Below are positions 7,002 through 16,065 of a stretch of 64,000 nt of DNA, piece after piece. Below the pieces are notes generated by a model. That model was not told the DNA's origin. It did no database searches and was given only the letters and a program-made list of their open reading frames with translations. The translations under genes were made by a program, and so were the position numbers. The stretch comes from JARDZU01 sp963730285. GTDB taxonomy: Bacteria; Actinomycetota; Acidimicrobiia; Spongiisociales; ZC4RG35. Positions within the stretch are counted from its first letter, which is position 1, and every line of letters starts with the position of its first letter. Location: positions 137,781 through 201,780 of the forward strand of contig CAVSQY010000009.1 in NCBI GenBank assembly GCA_963730285.1, in the 5' to 3' direction.

Positions 7002-9734
7002 ATGCCTAACGACACATTTGGGGCACGAGCCATGATCGATACTTCCCTCGGCAGCCGCCAGATCGTGCGGCTCGACGTCATCCCGGGAGTGGACAACCTG
7101 CCCTATTCGATCCGAGTCCTTCTCGAGTCGGCACTGAGAAAACTCGACGGCATCGCTGTCACCGACGAGGACGTGCGTCGCATCGCCGACTACGACGCGA
7201 CCGATGTCGGCGAGCAGGAGATTCCGTTCGTCCCGGGACGAGTTGTCCTCCAGGACTTCACCGGGGTGCCGGCCGTCGTCGACCTGGCCGCCATGAGGGC
7301 GGCAGTCGTGCGCATGACCGGCGACGAGGGTGCCGCCCAGAAGGTGAACCCTCTGATCCCCGCCGATCTGGTGGTGGACCACTCGGTTCAAGTCGACTCC
7401 TTTGCCCGCGCAGATTCTCTGATCATCAATTCGAGAAGGGAATTCGAGAGGAATCAGGAGAGATACGAGTTCCTCAAGTGGGGACAATCGGCTTTTGCCG
7501 ACTTCAGGGTCGTCCCACCGGCCACTGGGATCGTCCATCAGGTCAACCTGGAGTACCTGGCAAAGGTCGTCTGGGACGACGGTGCGTGGGTCTTCCCCGA
7601 CAGCCTCGTTGGCACTGACAGCCATACCACCATGATCAACGGTCTCGGCGTGTTGGGATGGGGAGTCGGCGGGATCGAGGCCGAGGCCGCCATGGTGGGC
7701 CAGCCCATATACATGCTCTTGCCGGAAGTGGTGGGATTCAGGCTGACCGGGAAACTGCCCGAAGGCGCCACGGCCACCGACCTGGTACTTCGTGTCACCG
7801 AGATGCTCAGGGAGCACGGGGTGGTGGGCAAGTTTGTCGAGTTCCACGGCCCGGGCCTGGCCGACATGCCAGTGGCCAACCGGGCCACGATCGCCAACAT
7901 GGCCCCCGAATACGGGGCGACCGTCGGGTTCTTCCCTGTCGACGATCAGACAATTCGCTACCTGCGTCTCACGGGCCGGGACGACAAGCTGATCGACACC
8001 GTGGAGCAGTACTACAAGACCCAGGGGATGTGGCGCGACGACAACCACGAGATCCAGTACTCGGCCGAGCTGGACCTCGACATGGGGACCATCGAGCCCT
8101 CCCTGGCGGGCCCCAAGCGCCCGCAAGATCGCATCGCCCTCTCGGGGATGTCGGCGCAGTGGAAGAGTGACCTCACCAATCTCTTTGGCAAGAACGGCGG
8201 ATCGAGGTCGTCGACGGTCATCAGCTGGGAGGACGAAGGTGGATCTCCCATCGAGACGGGCGCCATGGGAGCCCAGACGGGGGTGTCGGTCGAATATGAG
8301 GGCTCGCACTTTCAACTGACCGACGGCGACGTCGTCATTGCCGCCATAACCTCGTGCACCAACACCTCCAACCCCGATGTGATGGTGGCGGCCGGTCTCG
8401 TTGCCAAGAAAGCCCACGAGCTCGGGTTGGAGAGAAAGCCGTGGGTCAAGTCATCTCTCGCTCCTGGCTCCAAGGTGGTGACCGAATACCTGACCAAAGC
8501 CGGGTTGCTCGACGACTTGGAGTCTCTCGGCTTCTATCTGGTCGGCTATGGGTGCACGACCTGTATCGGCAACTCCGGCCCCCTGCCCGACCCGATCTCG
8601 GCGGCGATCAACGACAACGACCTGGTGGCGGCCGCCGTCCTCTCTGGGAATAGGAACTTCGAGGGCCGCATCTCCCCCGATGTCCGCGCCAATTACCTGG
8701 CCTCACCGCCCCTGGTAGTTGCATACGCCATCGCCGGCACGGTCGATTGGGACCCGATCGAGGAGCCAATCGGCCAGGATCGCGATGGGAACGAGGTCTT
8801 TCTCCGTGAGATCTGGCCGACTCAGGAGGAGATCGCGGCTGTTGTCGCCAGCAATGTGAATCAGGCCCAGTTCATCGACAAGTACTCCGACGTGTTCAGC
8901 GGCTCGGACGAGTGGCGGGCGATCACCACGTCGGGAACGGACCTTTATGAGTGGAACTCCGAGTCGACGTACATACAGGAGCCGCCCTTCTTTGTCGGAC
9001 TGAGCTCGGATGTCTCCGCCATCGAGCCCATTCACGGCGCCAGGGCGTTGGCCAAGCTGGGTGACTCGGTCACAACGGACCACATCAGCCCGGCGGGATC
9101 GATCCCAACCGGGAGCCCGGCCGGCGAATACCTGATCTCAAAGGGCGTCCAACCGCCAATGTTCAACTCCTACGGCTCCCGTCGCGGAAACGACCGAGTC
9201 ATGACTCGGGGTACATTCGCCAACGTCCGGGTGAAGAATCAGCTCGCACCCGGCACGGAGGGCGGCTGGACCACCGACCTGCTCGACGGCAAGGTCAAGT
9301 CGATCTATGAAGCTGCCATGCACTACCGGGACGAGCGAGTCCCCCTGGTCGTCCTGGGTGGGGTGGACTACGGGATGGGCTCATCGCGTGACTGGGCCGC
9401 GAAGGGCACTTTCCTACTCGGCGTCAAGGCCGTGGTGGCTGCATCATTCGAGCGGATCCATCGATCGAATCTGGTGATGATGGGAGTCCTGCCTCTCACG
9501 TTCAAGCCCGGTGAAGATGCAGAGGCCCTCGGACTGGACGGCACCGAGACCTACGACATAGCGATCGACGACGAGTTGACCCCGCACCAGATGATCTCGA
9601 TAGAGGCGACCGGGGCGGATGGCTCCGTCACCGAGTTCGAAGCCATCGCCAGGGTGGACACCCCGATCGAGGTCGAGTACCTGCGCAACGGTGGCATCCT
9701 GCACTTCGTGCTGAGGAGAATGGCCTCTGGCTGA
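7002..9734 (+). CDS. acnA: Aconitate hydratase A
   Basis: A 910-residue aconitase of the AcnA/IRP type, interconverting citrate and isocitrate in the TCA cycle. The three [4Fe-4S] ligand cysteines are present: C452 in SCTNTSNP, and C518 and C521 in GYGCTTCIG. The C-terminal swivel domain carries the YGMGSSRDWAAKG substrate-binding motif. Length and domain order are normal. The 142-base spacer before it contains no other gene, so it probably has its own promoter. The final codons carry a GAGGAG that could act as ribosome-binding site for the downstream thioredoxin-like gene. Confidence 0.97.
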   Translation: MPNDTFGARAMIDTSLGSRQIVRLDVIPGVDNLPYSIRVLLESALRKLDGIAVTDEDVRRIADYDATDVGEQEIPFVPGRVVLQDFTGVPAVVDLAAMRAAVVRMTGDEGAAQKVNPLIPADLVVDHSVQVDSFARADSLIINSRREFERNQERYEFLKWGQSAFADFRVVPPATGIVHQVNLEYLAKVVWDDGAWVFPDSLVGTDSHTTMINGLGVLGWGVGGIEAEAAMVGQPIYMLLPEVVGFRLTGKLPEGATATDLVLRVTEMLREHGVVGKFVEFHGPGLADMPVANRATIANMAPEYGATVGFFPVDDQTIRYLRLTGRDDKLIDTVEQYYKTQGMWRDDNHEIQYSAELDLDMGTIEPSLAGPKRPQDRIALSGMSAQWKSDLTNLFGKNGGSRSSTVISWEDEGGSPIETGAMGAQTGVSVEYEGSHFQLTDGDVVIAAITSCTNTSNPDVMVAAGLVAKKAHELGLERKPWVKSSLAPGSKVVTEYLTKAGLLDDLESLGFYLVGYGCTTCIGNSGPLPDPISAAINDNDLVAAAVLSGNRNFEGRISPDVRANYLASPPLVVAYAIAGTVDWDPIEEPIGQDRDGNEVFLREIWPTQEEIAAVVASNVNQAQFIDKYSDVFSGSDEWRAITTSGTDLYEWNSESTYIQEPPFFVGLSSDVSAIEPIHGARALAKLGDSVTTDHISPAGSIPTGSPAGEYLISKGVQPPMFNSYGSRRGNDRVMTRGTFANVRVKNQLAPGTEGGWTTDLLDGKVKSIYEAAMHYRDERVPLVVLGGVDYGMGSSRDWAAKGTFLLGVKAVVAASFERIHRSNLVMMGVLPLTFKPGEDAEALGLDGTETYDIAIDDELTPHQMISIEATGADGSVTEFEAIARVDTPIEVEYLRNGGILHFVLRRMASG

Positions 9735-9795
9735 CCCATCGGATCCACTGCCCGGTCGCAGCTTCCTGCTGAGCGGAATCTTCCTCGGAATCGTC

Positions 9796-10257
9796 TTGAT
9801 CGGTCTGGCGGTCGCTTGGGTCGTAGGCAACAACAGCGCGCATACCGCGGTGGCGGGAGACCCCGCACCGGAATTCGAGGTCGAGTTGTTCGACGGGACT
9901 AGCTTCGATCTCGCCGAACAGGTGTCAGAGGATGCTCGGCCACTCATCCTCAACTTGTGGGCGTCGTGGTGCACCCCATGCCGGGAGGAGATCCCGGACC
10001 TGTCGCGTTTCGCCCGGGCACATCCCGAATACTCGGTACTCGGTGTGGCGGTCGACGAGCCACGCGAGGACTCCGTTGCCTTTGCGACCGAGCTGCAACC
10101 CTCATACCCCCTGGGCTGGGGTGACGACAGCTTCCGCGAGTCGTATCAGACCATCGGGTTACCCGCCACCTTCTTCATCGACGCCGATGGCAAGGTCACC
10201 GAGGTCTTCAACGGCGTGCTCACGATGGACAAGCTGGAGTCGCTGACCGAGAGCTGA
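9796..10257 (+). CDS. Membrane-anchored TlpA/ResA-like thiol-disulfide protein
   Basis: The product has a thioredoxin fold with active site WASWCTPC (C59 and C62 counted from the TTG at 9796) and the cis-Pro segment GLPATFFID. Such proteins reduce or exchange disulfides outside the membrane, for example in cytochrome c maturation. The TTG start cuts the N-terminal membrane helix short. The same frame is open back to a CTG at 9727, which would give the complete helix (SFLLSGIFLGIVLIGLAVAWVVG). That CTG lies 8 bases after GAGGAG inside the end of acnA. There is no ATG, GTG or TTG between the in-frame stop at 9712 and 9796, so a CTG start deserves weight. The gene is convergent with the sortase gene. 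Confidence 0.8.
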   Translation: MIGLAVAWVVGNNSAHTAVAGDPAPEFEVELFDGTSFDLAEQVSEDARPLILNLWASWCTPCREEIPDLSRFARAHPEYSVLGVAVDEPREDSVAFATELQPSYPLGWGDDSFRESYQTIGLPATFFIDADGKVTEVFNGVLTMDKLESLTES

Positions 10258-10947
10258 TCAGGTCAGCTCGTCCACCCGCCCCTCCAGCAGCCGGACATAG
10301 TCGAGGTTGGGGCCTTCGACGAGCTCGGCGCTGATGATCAAGCGCTGTCTGGCGGAGAACTTCGGGTTGCAGGTGGTGAGGGTGAGCCAGCCACCCACCA
10401 CGTCATCGGTCACCCACACGTCGGTTGGCTGGACGACAAAGGACTTCCGCACTTCGTAGACACTGGTGCCGATGGCCGTCTCGACATCGATGTGATCACC
10501 CTCCGAGAGCTGATCGAGATCGAAGAATGGCCTCCCGTGGGTGGTCCTGTGGCCGGAGATCACCGCATTGCCGGGCTGTCCCGGGAGGGGGGTTCCCGGG
10601 ATGTGACCCGGGCCCATGGCAAGGGTGTCGCGAGAGACGCCCTCAAACACAACCACGGCGAGCCCGAGCCTCGGGATGCGCAGACGTGCCAGCTCCGCGC
10701 CCTCCTCTGGAACGTCCTCGGGGTGAAAGTCCACTGTGCTCTGGCTGTTGGGGACCCCGAACTCCTCGCTGGGAATGGGGTTTGCCCGAGCACGTTCGAT
10801 ATTCATGTCGAGATTGACCGCCGCAGCGGCCTGGACCCTGGAGTTGAAGAGGTCGGTGACGAACAGCTGCCAACCGAGAAAGCCAAAGATGAGGGCACTT
10901 CCCCAGATCAGTGTCCAGCCGAGGATGCGGACACGTCGCTGTGTCAC
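10258..10947 (-). CDS. Class E sortase
   Basis: A 229-residue membrane-anchored transpeptidase. The N-terminal helix (about 10-30) is followed by a sortase domain with the catalytic triad in place: H133 in ISGHRTTHG, C193 in TLTTCNP, and R200 or R202 in the following basic segment. The TLTTC form of the active-site strand and the overall length fit class E sortases of actinobacteria, which attach surface proteins bearing an LAXTG-type signal to the cell wall. No sorting substrate is visible beside it. The start overlaps the enoyl-CoA hydratase stop by four bases, an odd pairing functionally. It may simply be transcribed in the same unit. Confidence 0.9.
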   Translation of the reverse strand: MTQRRVRILGWTLIWGSALIFGFLGWQLFVTDLFNSRVQAAAAVNLDMNIERARANPIPSEEFGVPNSQSTVDFHPEDVPEEGAELARLRIPRLGLAVVVFEGVSRDTLAMGPGHIPGTPLPGQPGNAVISGHRTTHGRPFFDLDQLSEGDHIDVETAIGTSVYEVRKSFVVQPTDVWVTDDVVGGWLTLTTCNPKFSARQRLIISAELVEGPNLDYVRLLEGRVDELT

Positions 10948-11711
10948 GGCCTCTTCCAGATTGGGTCGCGTTTTTCCTGGAACGCCTCGATTCCCTCGGT
11001 TGCATCCGCCGTCATTGCCGTGGTGGTGAGACCCGTCTGGAGCCGCTCCAGGGCTGAGTCGAAGTCCAAATCGGCGATCCCGTAGAAGGCGTCGCGCCCG
11101 ATAACCGCCGATGCCGCGCTGTTCCTCTTCAGGCTCGACACCACGTCTGCCACCTCCCGGTCGAGATCGTCGCGGCTCACCACCTTGGAGACTGCTCCCA
11201 GCCTCAACGCCTCCTCCGGATCGATGATCCGACCGGTCAACATCAGCTCCAGGACCGTCTTTCGGGGCATCACCCTCATCAGTACCGCGGAGATCATCAT
11301 CGGCCAGAGACCCACCCTGACCTCGGTCATGCCAAGCTTGACCCCTTCGACACAGATCGTGATGTCACACGCCACCGCAAGTCCGAAGCCCCCGGCGAGG
11401 GCATGGCCGTTCACCCGCGCCACCGTGGGCTTGCCGCCACCGATCATGGCCCGCAAGAGGTCAGCCAGGGCGCCCCGCTCTCGATGCAGTCCGATGGCCT
11501 CTTCGACGAACGAGCCACTGAGATCCCCACCGGCACTGAAAGCCTGCTCGCCGGCCCCGGTGTAGACCAAAACCAACACCTCATTGTCTGACAGAGCTCT
11601 CTTGGTTGCAGCGACCAGATCGCCCATGGTCTCCACGGACATCGGGTTTCTGTGCTCCGGGTCGTTGATCGTGATCGTCGCCACGCCGTCGCTCACTGAA
11701 TAATCGACCAT
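10944..11711 (-). CDS. Enoyl-CoA hydratase/isomerase family protein
   Basis: A 255-residue crotonase-fold protein starting at ATG 11711. The oxyanion-hole segments are visible as AFSAGGDLSGS and as NGHALAGGFGLAVACD; the latter carries the usual GGG-type loop before the acidic residue region. The C-terminus ends with AFQEKRDPIWK, typical of short-chain enoyl-CoA hydratases. The substrate (fatty acid, amino-acid or aromatic degradation) cannot be set from sequence. A long in-frame N-terminal extension on the same strand is antisense to the DUF5317 gene and is not credible. Confidence 0.88.
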   Translation of the reverse strand: MVDYSVSDGVATITINDPEHRNPMSVETMGDLVAATKRALSDNEVLVLVYTGAGEQAFSAGGDLSGSFVEEAIGLHRERGALADLLRAMIGGGKPTVARVNGHALAGGFGLAVACDITICVEGVKLGMTEVRVGLWPMMISAVLMRVMPRKTVLELMLTGRIIDPEEALRLGAVSKVVSRDDLDREVADVVSSLKRNSAASAVIGRDAFYGIADLDFDSALERLQTGLTTTAMTADATEGIEAFQEKRDPIWKRP

Positions 11712-11754
11712 GCTGCCTTTCCGGTGTGGTGGGCTGGCTATTACCGTCGGCTCC

Positions 11755-12345
11755 ATGCTATGGCTGGCAATAGTCTTGTTCATCGCATTGGCCATGGCGA
11801 TCGTGCGGGGTGGTCGTCTGGTCAATTTGGGCGACGTCGAACTCCGCTCGTGGTGGCTCCTGGCCCTGGCCATCGCCCTCCAAACCGGGACGCTCCTCCT
11901 CCCGGACGCGAGCTGGGCCGAGGGCGTGGGTGTCACCATGGTCCTCGTATCTTTCGTCCTGCTGATGGGGCTCGTGCTGCTCAATAGGGATAGACCCGGG
12001 ATGTGGTTGGTCGGATTTGGCGTGTTGATGAATCTCACCGTCATTTCCCTCAACGGCGGAATGCCCGTCCTCTCCGAGGCGGCGGAGGTGGCGAGCGGGT
12101 TCACCGTCGGCAGCCCCGACCTGACCGGGTCGTTCAAACACACGATGCTGGACGAGAGCACCCGGATCCCGTTCCTGGCAGATGTCATTCCCCTCAGGCT
12201 GGGAAACCTGGGTCAGGTGATAAGCCTCGGTGACGTGTTTCTCGCGGTCGGGCTAGGGAGATTCTTGGAGTGGGAGCTGAGACGACCGCGTCGCTACTTC
12301 AAACGAGGCGCCAGCGCAAAGCCAGGATCCGCCCGGGAGCTGTGA
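11755..12345 (+). CDS. DUF5317 integral membrane protein
   Basis: I take ATG 11755, directly before the first hydrophobic helix (MLWLAIVLFIALAMAIV); an alternative ATG at 11710 would overlap the divergent hydratase start. The 196-residue product has about five hydrophobic segments and family-typical motifs: GGRLVNLGDVELR after helix 1, LNGGMPV in the middle and LGDVFLAVG near the end. DUF5317 is found mainly in actinobacteria, Chloroflexi and Firmicutes and has no assigned role. It is convergent with the HD-domain gene, with stops abutting at 12345/12346. Confidence 0.8.
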   Translation: MLWLAIVLFIALAMAIVRGGRLVNLGDVELRSWWLLALAIALQTGTLLLPDASWAEGVGVTMVLVSFVLLMGLVLLNRDRPGMWLVGFGVLMNLTVISLNGGMPVLSEAAEVASGFTVGSPDLTGSFKHTMLDESTRIPFLADVIPLRLGNLGQVISLGDVFLAVGLGRFLEWELRRPRRYFKRGASAKPGSAREL

Positions 12346-13590
12346 TCAGACCCGGGTGGGATTCAGAACACCACGCGTCTCGAGCAACCGTCGCAGGGAG
12401 GCGACCACCACGGGGTCGTACTCGTAGGCCGCCCCGGCATGGAGGGTCTCCAGGGCCTGAAGTGGTGACAGGCCATCCTGATGTACCTGCCAGTCGTAAG
12501 ACGCCGCCACCTTGATGATACGGGACACCATCGAGATCTCGGGGTCCGTCTGCTCACCCGGCTTCCGATGGGGCTCATACTGCTGGCGGACATGGGTGGC
12601 GACCCGATTGAGATAGGGGGCCTCGGCGATGATCTCGGAGCTCCATCGAGCTATATCCTCATTGCTGTAACCCATCCTGAGGATCTGCGGCTCGTTGAGG
12701 CTCACCCTCCCGATGTCGTGCATCAGACCGGCATACTCGACATCCTCAACCTGTACCGGGCCGAGACCGATCTCCTTGGCGATGGCGGAGGCCAACTCGG
12801 TGGTTCGGTCGGCATGACCATCGATCCCAAGGCCGGACACCTCCGGAATCCTCGCCAGGGCGCGAATCGTCTGCTTGTAGGTGACCTTTGTCTCCTGGAA
12901 TCTGTGAAATGCGCTGTGGGCAAAAGAATACGGCAGCATCGCGATCGGCACCGCCCACCAGCCGAGCTCGGGCCAGAGCTCACCGAACAAGGCACCAGTC
13001 ATGGCCAGCCCGAGGAACACGTTGAGATCGTGGATCAAGGCCCGGGCCAGATATGTGCGGGACAGCTCCCTGGTGCCCATCACCAGCATGGCCCGCAGCA
13101 ACACCTCCACGGTGATCCAGGCAAGGAGCGCCACACCGAAAGGCAGGAGGTCCTCCCAGTTTCCCGAGAGCCGGGCGAAGACACCTACCCGCATCGCCGC
13201 ATAGACGGTGGCGTAGGTGACGTAGCCGAAGAAGCGCCGGATGGTGGTTGGGAGCAGCTCGACGTGATCCTCGCCCCGCGAGTAGCGGAGCACCCAGACC
13301 ACGGCCAGCCCGATCCCATAGGTGGTTATGGAGCCGGCGAGATCGACCCCTGTGCCGTTGGTGAGGACGAGGGGCAGGGCGGCGGCAACCGCCAGCCCGG
13401 TGGTGAACCGATTGCCCGAGTTCGAAGTGGCGACTCCAAAGAGGGACCCGATCACCAGCGCCGTGGCTGCGACGGCAAGCCCAAAGGGGTCGGTCGCGGC
13501 GCGATTGCCCGCATAGATGCCGATGGCCACCATCGCCAAACCGGTAAGCCACGAGGCGATGGCCAGGGTGCGGGGATGCCACCTAGCCAC
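12346..13590 (-). CDS. Membrane-anchored HD-domain protein with degenerate HD-GYP motif
   Basis: A 414-residue protein. About 230 N-terminal residues form six to seven hydrophobic segments, a sensor-like membrane domain. The C-terminal part is an HD domain: H259 in GHADRT and the H291-D292 pair in GLMHDIGRVSL. It lacks the second half of an HD-GYP site: where HHExxDGxGYP is expected there is only YEPHRKPGEQTD. It could still bind metals and a nucleotide, or be a regulatory paralogue of its neighbour. The start overlaps the 3' end of the complete HD-GYP gene by 8 bases, so the two form an operon and probably arose by duplication. Confidence 0.82.
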   Translation of the reverse strand: MARWHPRTLAIASWLTGLAMVAIGIYAGNRAATDPFGLAVAATALVIGSLFGVATSNSGNRFTTGLAVAAALPLVLTNGTGVDLAGSITTYGIGLAVVWVLRYSRGEDHVELLPTTIRRFFGYVTYATVYAAMRVGVFARLSGNWEDLLPFGVALLAWITVEVLLRAMLVMGTRELSRTYLARALIHDLNVFLGLAMTGALFGELWPELGWWAVPIAMLPYSFAHSAFHRFQETKVTYKQTIRALARIPEVSGLGIDGHADRTTELASAIAKEIGLGPVQVEDVEYAGLMHDIGRVSLNEPQILRMGYSNEDIARWSSEIIAEAPYLNRVATHVRQQYEPHRKPGEQTDPEISMVSRIIKVAASYDWQVHQDGLSPLQALETLHAGAAYEYDPVVVASLRRLLETRGVLNPTRV

Positions 13591-14974
13591 GTAGGGTCAA
13601 CTCCGGCTCCTCGGCCAATCTTCTGGCCATCTCCTCATCGTTGACATGAGGAGCGCCCCAACGGCGCCCGGTCTTGGTCAATGCCCGTTCGAATGCGTCG
13701 ACTACCTCGGGGTGGAATTGGCCCCCGGAGTGACGGCGAAGCTCACCGATGGCGTATTGCTGGGAGAGGGCCATCCGATATGACCGGGCGGAAGTCATGG
13801 CATCGAATGCATCGGCAACGGCGACGATGCAGGCCTCCAGGCTTGGTGACGAACCTTCTCTGTGCCCGCGACCGCCGTATCCGCTCCCGTCGTAGTTGCT
13901 GTGATGACCCGAGGCGATTTCCACCATCGGTTGGAGAAAGTCGACCTCCGCCAGGATCTCCTCCACCAGGTGAGCATGCTTTTTCATCTCGGCGTACTCG
14001 TCGTCGTCGAGACGCCCCCGTTTGCGGATCAACTCGGTGGGCACCGCCAGCTTGCCCAGGTCGTGGATGAGTGCCGCCCAGCGAACCGTCTCCAGCTGGG
14101 TGCCGTTGAACCCAAGCTCCTCGCCGATCATCTGGCTGAAGACGGCCACCCTCTCGGTGTGGCCGCGGGTGTACATGTCCTTTGCCTCGAGAGTCTTGAC
14201 AAATCCCCGGATCGACCCGATATGCGACTCTCTTAGCTGTGAGAAGGCGTACAGCGACATGTGCCCCAGGGCGTAGACACCGATGATGAACACCAGGATG
14301 GCGTCGCGATCGGCGATCAGATAGGCGGCGCCGATCAGGCCACCGAGCAGCCCCATTGCCACCTGACCGGTGAACAAGACCGGCATCTGTGACCACGGCT
14401 CGAGATTGTCCTTCCCGAACACGGTCTTCACCGCCCGGCGGATCAGGATGGCCTGGACCGTGGCATAGGCGAGGGCGGCCAGGGCCGAGGAGATCAAGAC
14501 ACGAGGGAGGGCCTCTTTGGTCAGTTCGAGATTGCGAAGGGCGATATCGAGGATGAGACCGGCAGCGGCCCCGGCGACCACGAACTGACCGAAGTTGGCG
14601 ATGGGCTGAAACCAACGTCGCTCCTTGAAGTCGAGTGGGGTGAACATGGCGAACCCACACATCAAGGCCATACCGAACATGGCGTCGGATCCGGGACGTA
14701 TCGCAAAGATGACCCCGGCGGTCATCGCCACCATCACAGACGATGATTGAAGAAGTCGATCGTTGACCTCGACGGCAAAGAACTCCAAGAGGACAAACAA
14801 GGCAGTGAAGGCAAACCAATATGGCCAGTCGGGCGTATCCGAAACAAGTGCGGAGCCAACCAGTGCCGCCAGACCCGCCAGGGAATAGGGCACAGCGATC
14901 TTGAGACGCTGTTGCACCGTGGGTCGGAGACGGCCGAACCATCCCCGCAACGGTCTTGTCCTACCTCTTTTCAT
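13583..14974 (-). CDS. Membrane-anchored HD-GYP protein, probable c-di-GMP phosphodiesterase
   Basis: A 463-residue protein with about six N-terminal hydrophobic segments up to residue 245, then an HD-GYP domain. H272 lies in TRGHTERV, H304-D305 in LIHDLGKLAVP, and the second motif reads HHSNYDGSGYGG at about 357-368. Thus the HH and DGxGY elements are present but GYP reads GYG. HD-GYP enzymes hydrolyse cyclic di-GMP or related dinucleotides; the altered last residue is tolerated in some members but makes activity uncertain. It is transcribed first, ahead of the degenerate HD paralogue, and has an unexplained 470-base leader upstream (14975-15444). Confidence 0.87.
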   Translation of the reverse strand: MKRGRTRPLRGWFGRLRPTVQQRLKIAVPYSLAGLAALVGSALVSDTPDWPYWFAFTALFVLLEFFAVEVNDRLLQSSSVMVAMTAGVIFAIRPGSDAMFGMALMCGFAMFTPLDFKERRWFQPIANFGQFVVAGAAAGLILDIALRNLELTKEALPRVLISSALAALAYATVQAILIRRAVKTVFGKDNLEPWSQMPVLFTGQVAMGLLGGLIGAAYLIADRDAILVFIIGVYALGHMSLYAFSQLRESHIGSIRGFVKTLEAKDMYTRGHTERVAVFSQMIGEELGFNGTQLETVRWAALIHDLGKLAVPTELIRKRGRLDDDEYAEMKKHAHLVEEILAEVDFLQPMVEIASGHHSNYDGSGYGGRGHREGSSPSLEACIVAVADAFDAMTSARSYRMALSQQYAIGELRRHSGGQFHPEVVDAFERALTKTGRRWGAPHVNDEEMARRLAEEPELTLRG

Positions 14975-15444
14975 GAGACCCCGTGTGACATGATGCCCGA
15001 TTTGTGAAGTGAGCCGGCGTCATTACATCAGCCGATACGCGAGCTACCGGACACGTGCTCCAGGCTCGCGGTCATTTGGATTACCGGTCGTAGTTGCCTT
15101 CATCTCAGACGCTCACCTGTGATGGTCTTATTCCGACGGCGTTGTGTGCCATCGGTTGACGATCCGCTCCGCTGGGTTGTGGGCGTACGAATTACAAGGC
15201 CGACTAACGACGCCGGTCTCACCTTCCCCCGGCAAATAAATGACGGGGAACCTTTACATGTCAAAGGCCCCTGACTTCGCCCGCCACGGGCCGAGGCAGG
15301 CAGGTCAATGACCTCGGCTGCCCCACGGTTTCCCATGAATAGCTTCCAGCACAATGCAATCTAGGGGTTCGGGGGAATACCGACAAGGGGAAATGCTGGC
15401 GGATCCGCCTCATCGACCCCGGGCACGGGTACGCTGACGCCACG
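14975..15444. other. Unexplained 470-base divergent intergenic region with stem-loops
   Basis: No credible gene lies here; the one open frame, on the minus strand, has no family resemblance. Several inverted repeats are visible: 15133-15155 (8-base arms, one mismatch), 15251-15267 (CCTTT...AAAGG) and 15290-15318 (GCCGAGG...CCTCGGC, with an inner AGGTCAATGACCT). The region separates the HD-GYP operon (minus) from the gene at 15445 (plus), so it must hold promoters for both. It does not match the c-di-GMP-I, c-di-AMP, Mg or cobalamin riboswitch consensus as far as I can judge by eye. A structured 5' leader for the HD-GYP gene or a small RNA is possible. Confidence 0.4.
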
Positions 15445-16065
15445 ATGGACGTTGCGGCACTCCAGGAGAAGATCCGCCGGATCGAGGGTGTGGAGGCGGC
15501 CCGAATCGTGGCCGGGAACGGCCACATCGAGGAGATCCACGTTCTCGCCCGCCGCACCAAGGCGCCCAAACAGCTGGTCAGAGACGTCCAGTCGCTGAGC
15601 CAAGCCCTGTTCGGCGAGGAGATCGACCGACGCGTGGTGTCCATCGTCCAACTGGCCGATTCCGACCTCGATGGTGGATTCCGACCGGCGTTGATCGACG
15701 TTGGCGAGACACTCGAAGGCTCCCGAGCCGAGGTAACCGTCACCCTCAGATGGAGCGACACGATCCTGAGCGGCTCGGCGCGAGGAGCCGCCGCCACCTC
15801 CACACGGGCCCGTCAGATCGCAGAAGCCACCATCGACGCAGTGCGGCAAGGGATCAACCCCGGGGCTGCGCTGGCAATCACTTCAATGGATGTCCCGGTC
15901 CTGGGCAACCGCAAGGTGGCGATAGCCCAGGTGGTTGTGGTCACCGAGGCAACGGAGCGAAATGTGATTGGCAGCGCCTATGTCGAGGACGAGGAGTCCC
16001 GTGCCGTGGTCCGGGCGGTGCTCGACGCACTCAACCGATTCCTACCCGACCTCAAGACCTCCTGA
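15445..16065 (+). CDS. Conserved hypothetical protein
   Basis: A 206-residue soluble protein. The first 75 residues form a conserved module: an EGVEAARIV opening, EEIHVLA, then APKQLVRDVQS and VVSIVQL. This module recurs in uncharacterised proteins of Firmicutes and actinobacteria. The remainder looks like alternating strand-helix with two repeated units (EVTVTLRWSD...ATIDAV and VAIAQVVVVTE...VLDAL), each reminiscent of small alpha/beta sensor folds. No catalytic motif, signal peptide or membrane helix is seen. The stop overlaps a CTG that is the best start for the following gamma-glutamyltransferase-like gene. Confidence 0.7.
   Translation: MDVAALQEKIRRIEGVEAARIVAGNGHIEEIHVLARRTKAPKQLVRDVQSLSQALFGEEIDRRVVSIVQLADSDLDGGFRPALIDVGETLEGSRAEVTVTLRWSDTILSGSARGAAATSTRARQIAEATIDAVRQGINPGAALAITSMDVPVLGNRKVAIAQVVVVTEATERNVIGSAYVEDEESRAVVRAVLDALNRFLPDLKTS

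Noticed and set aside
6984..8417. 477-residue frame on the minus strand
   Set aside because: It is antisense to acnA, whose motifs are complete; the long frame is a product of high GC codon bias.
12481..13644. 387-residue plus-strand frame
   Set aside because: Antisense to the membrane-anchored HD protein; composition is typical of a reverse-frame shadow.
14975..15444. c-di-GMP, c-di-AMP or Mg riboswitch
   Set aside because: None of the conserved cores could be aligned by eye, so I report only an unexplained structured region.
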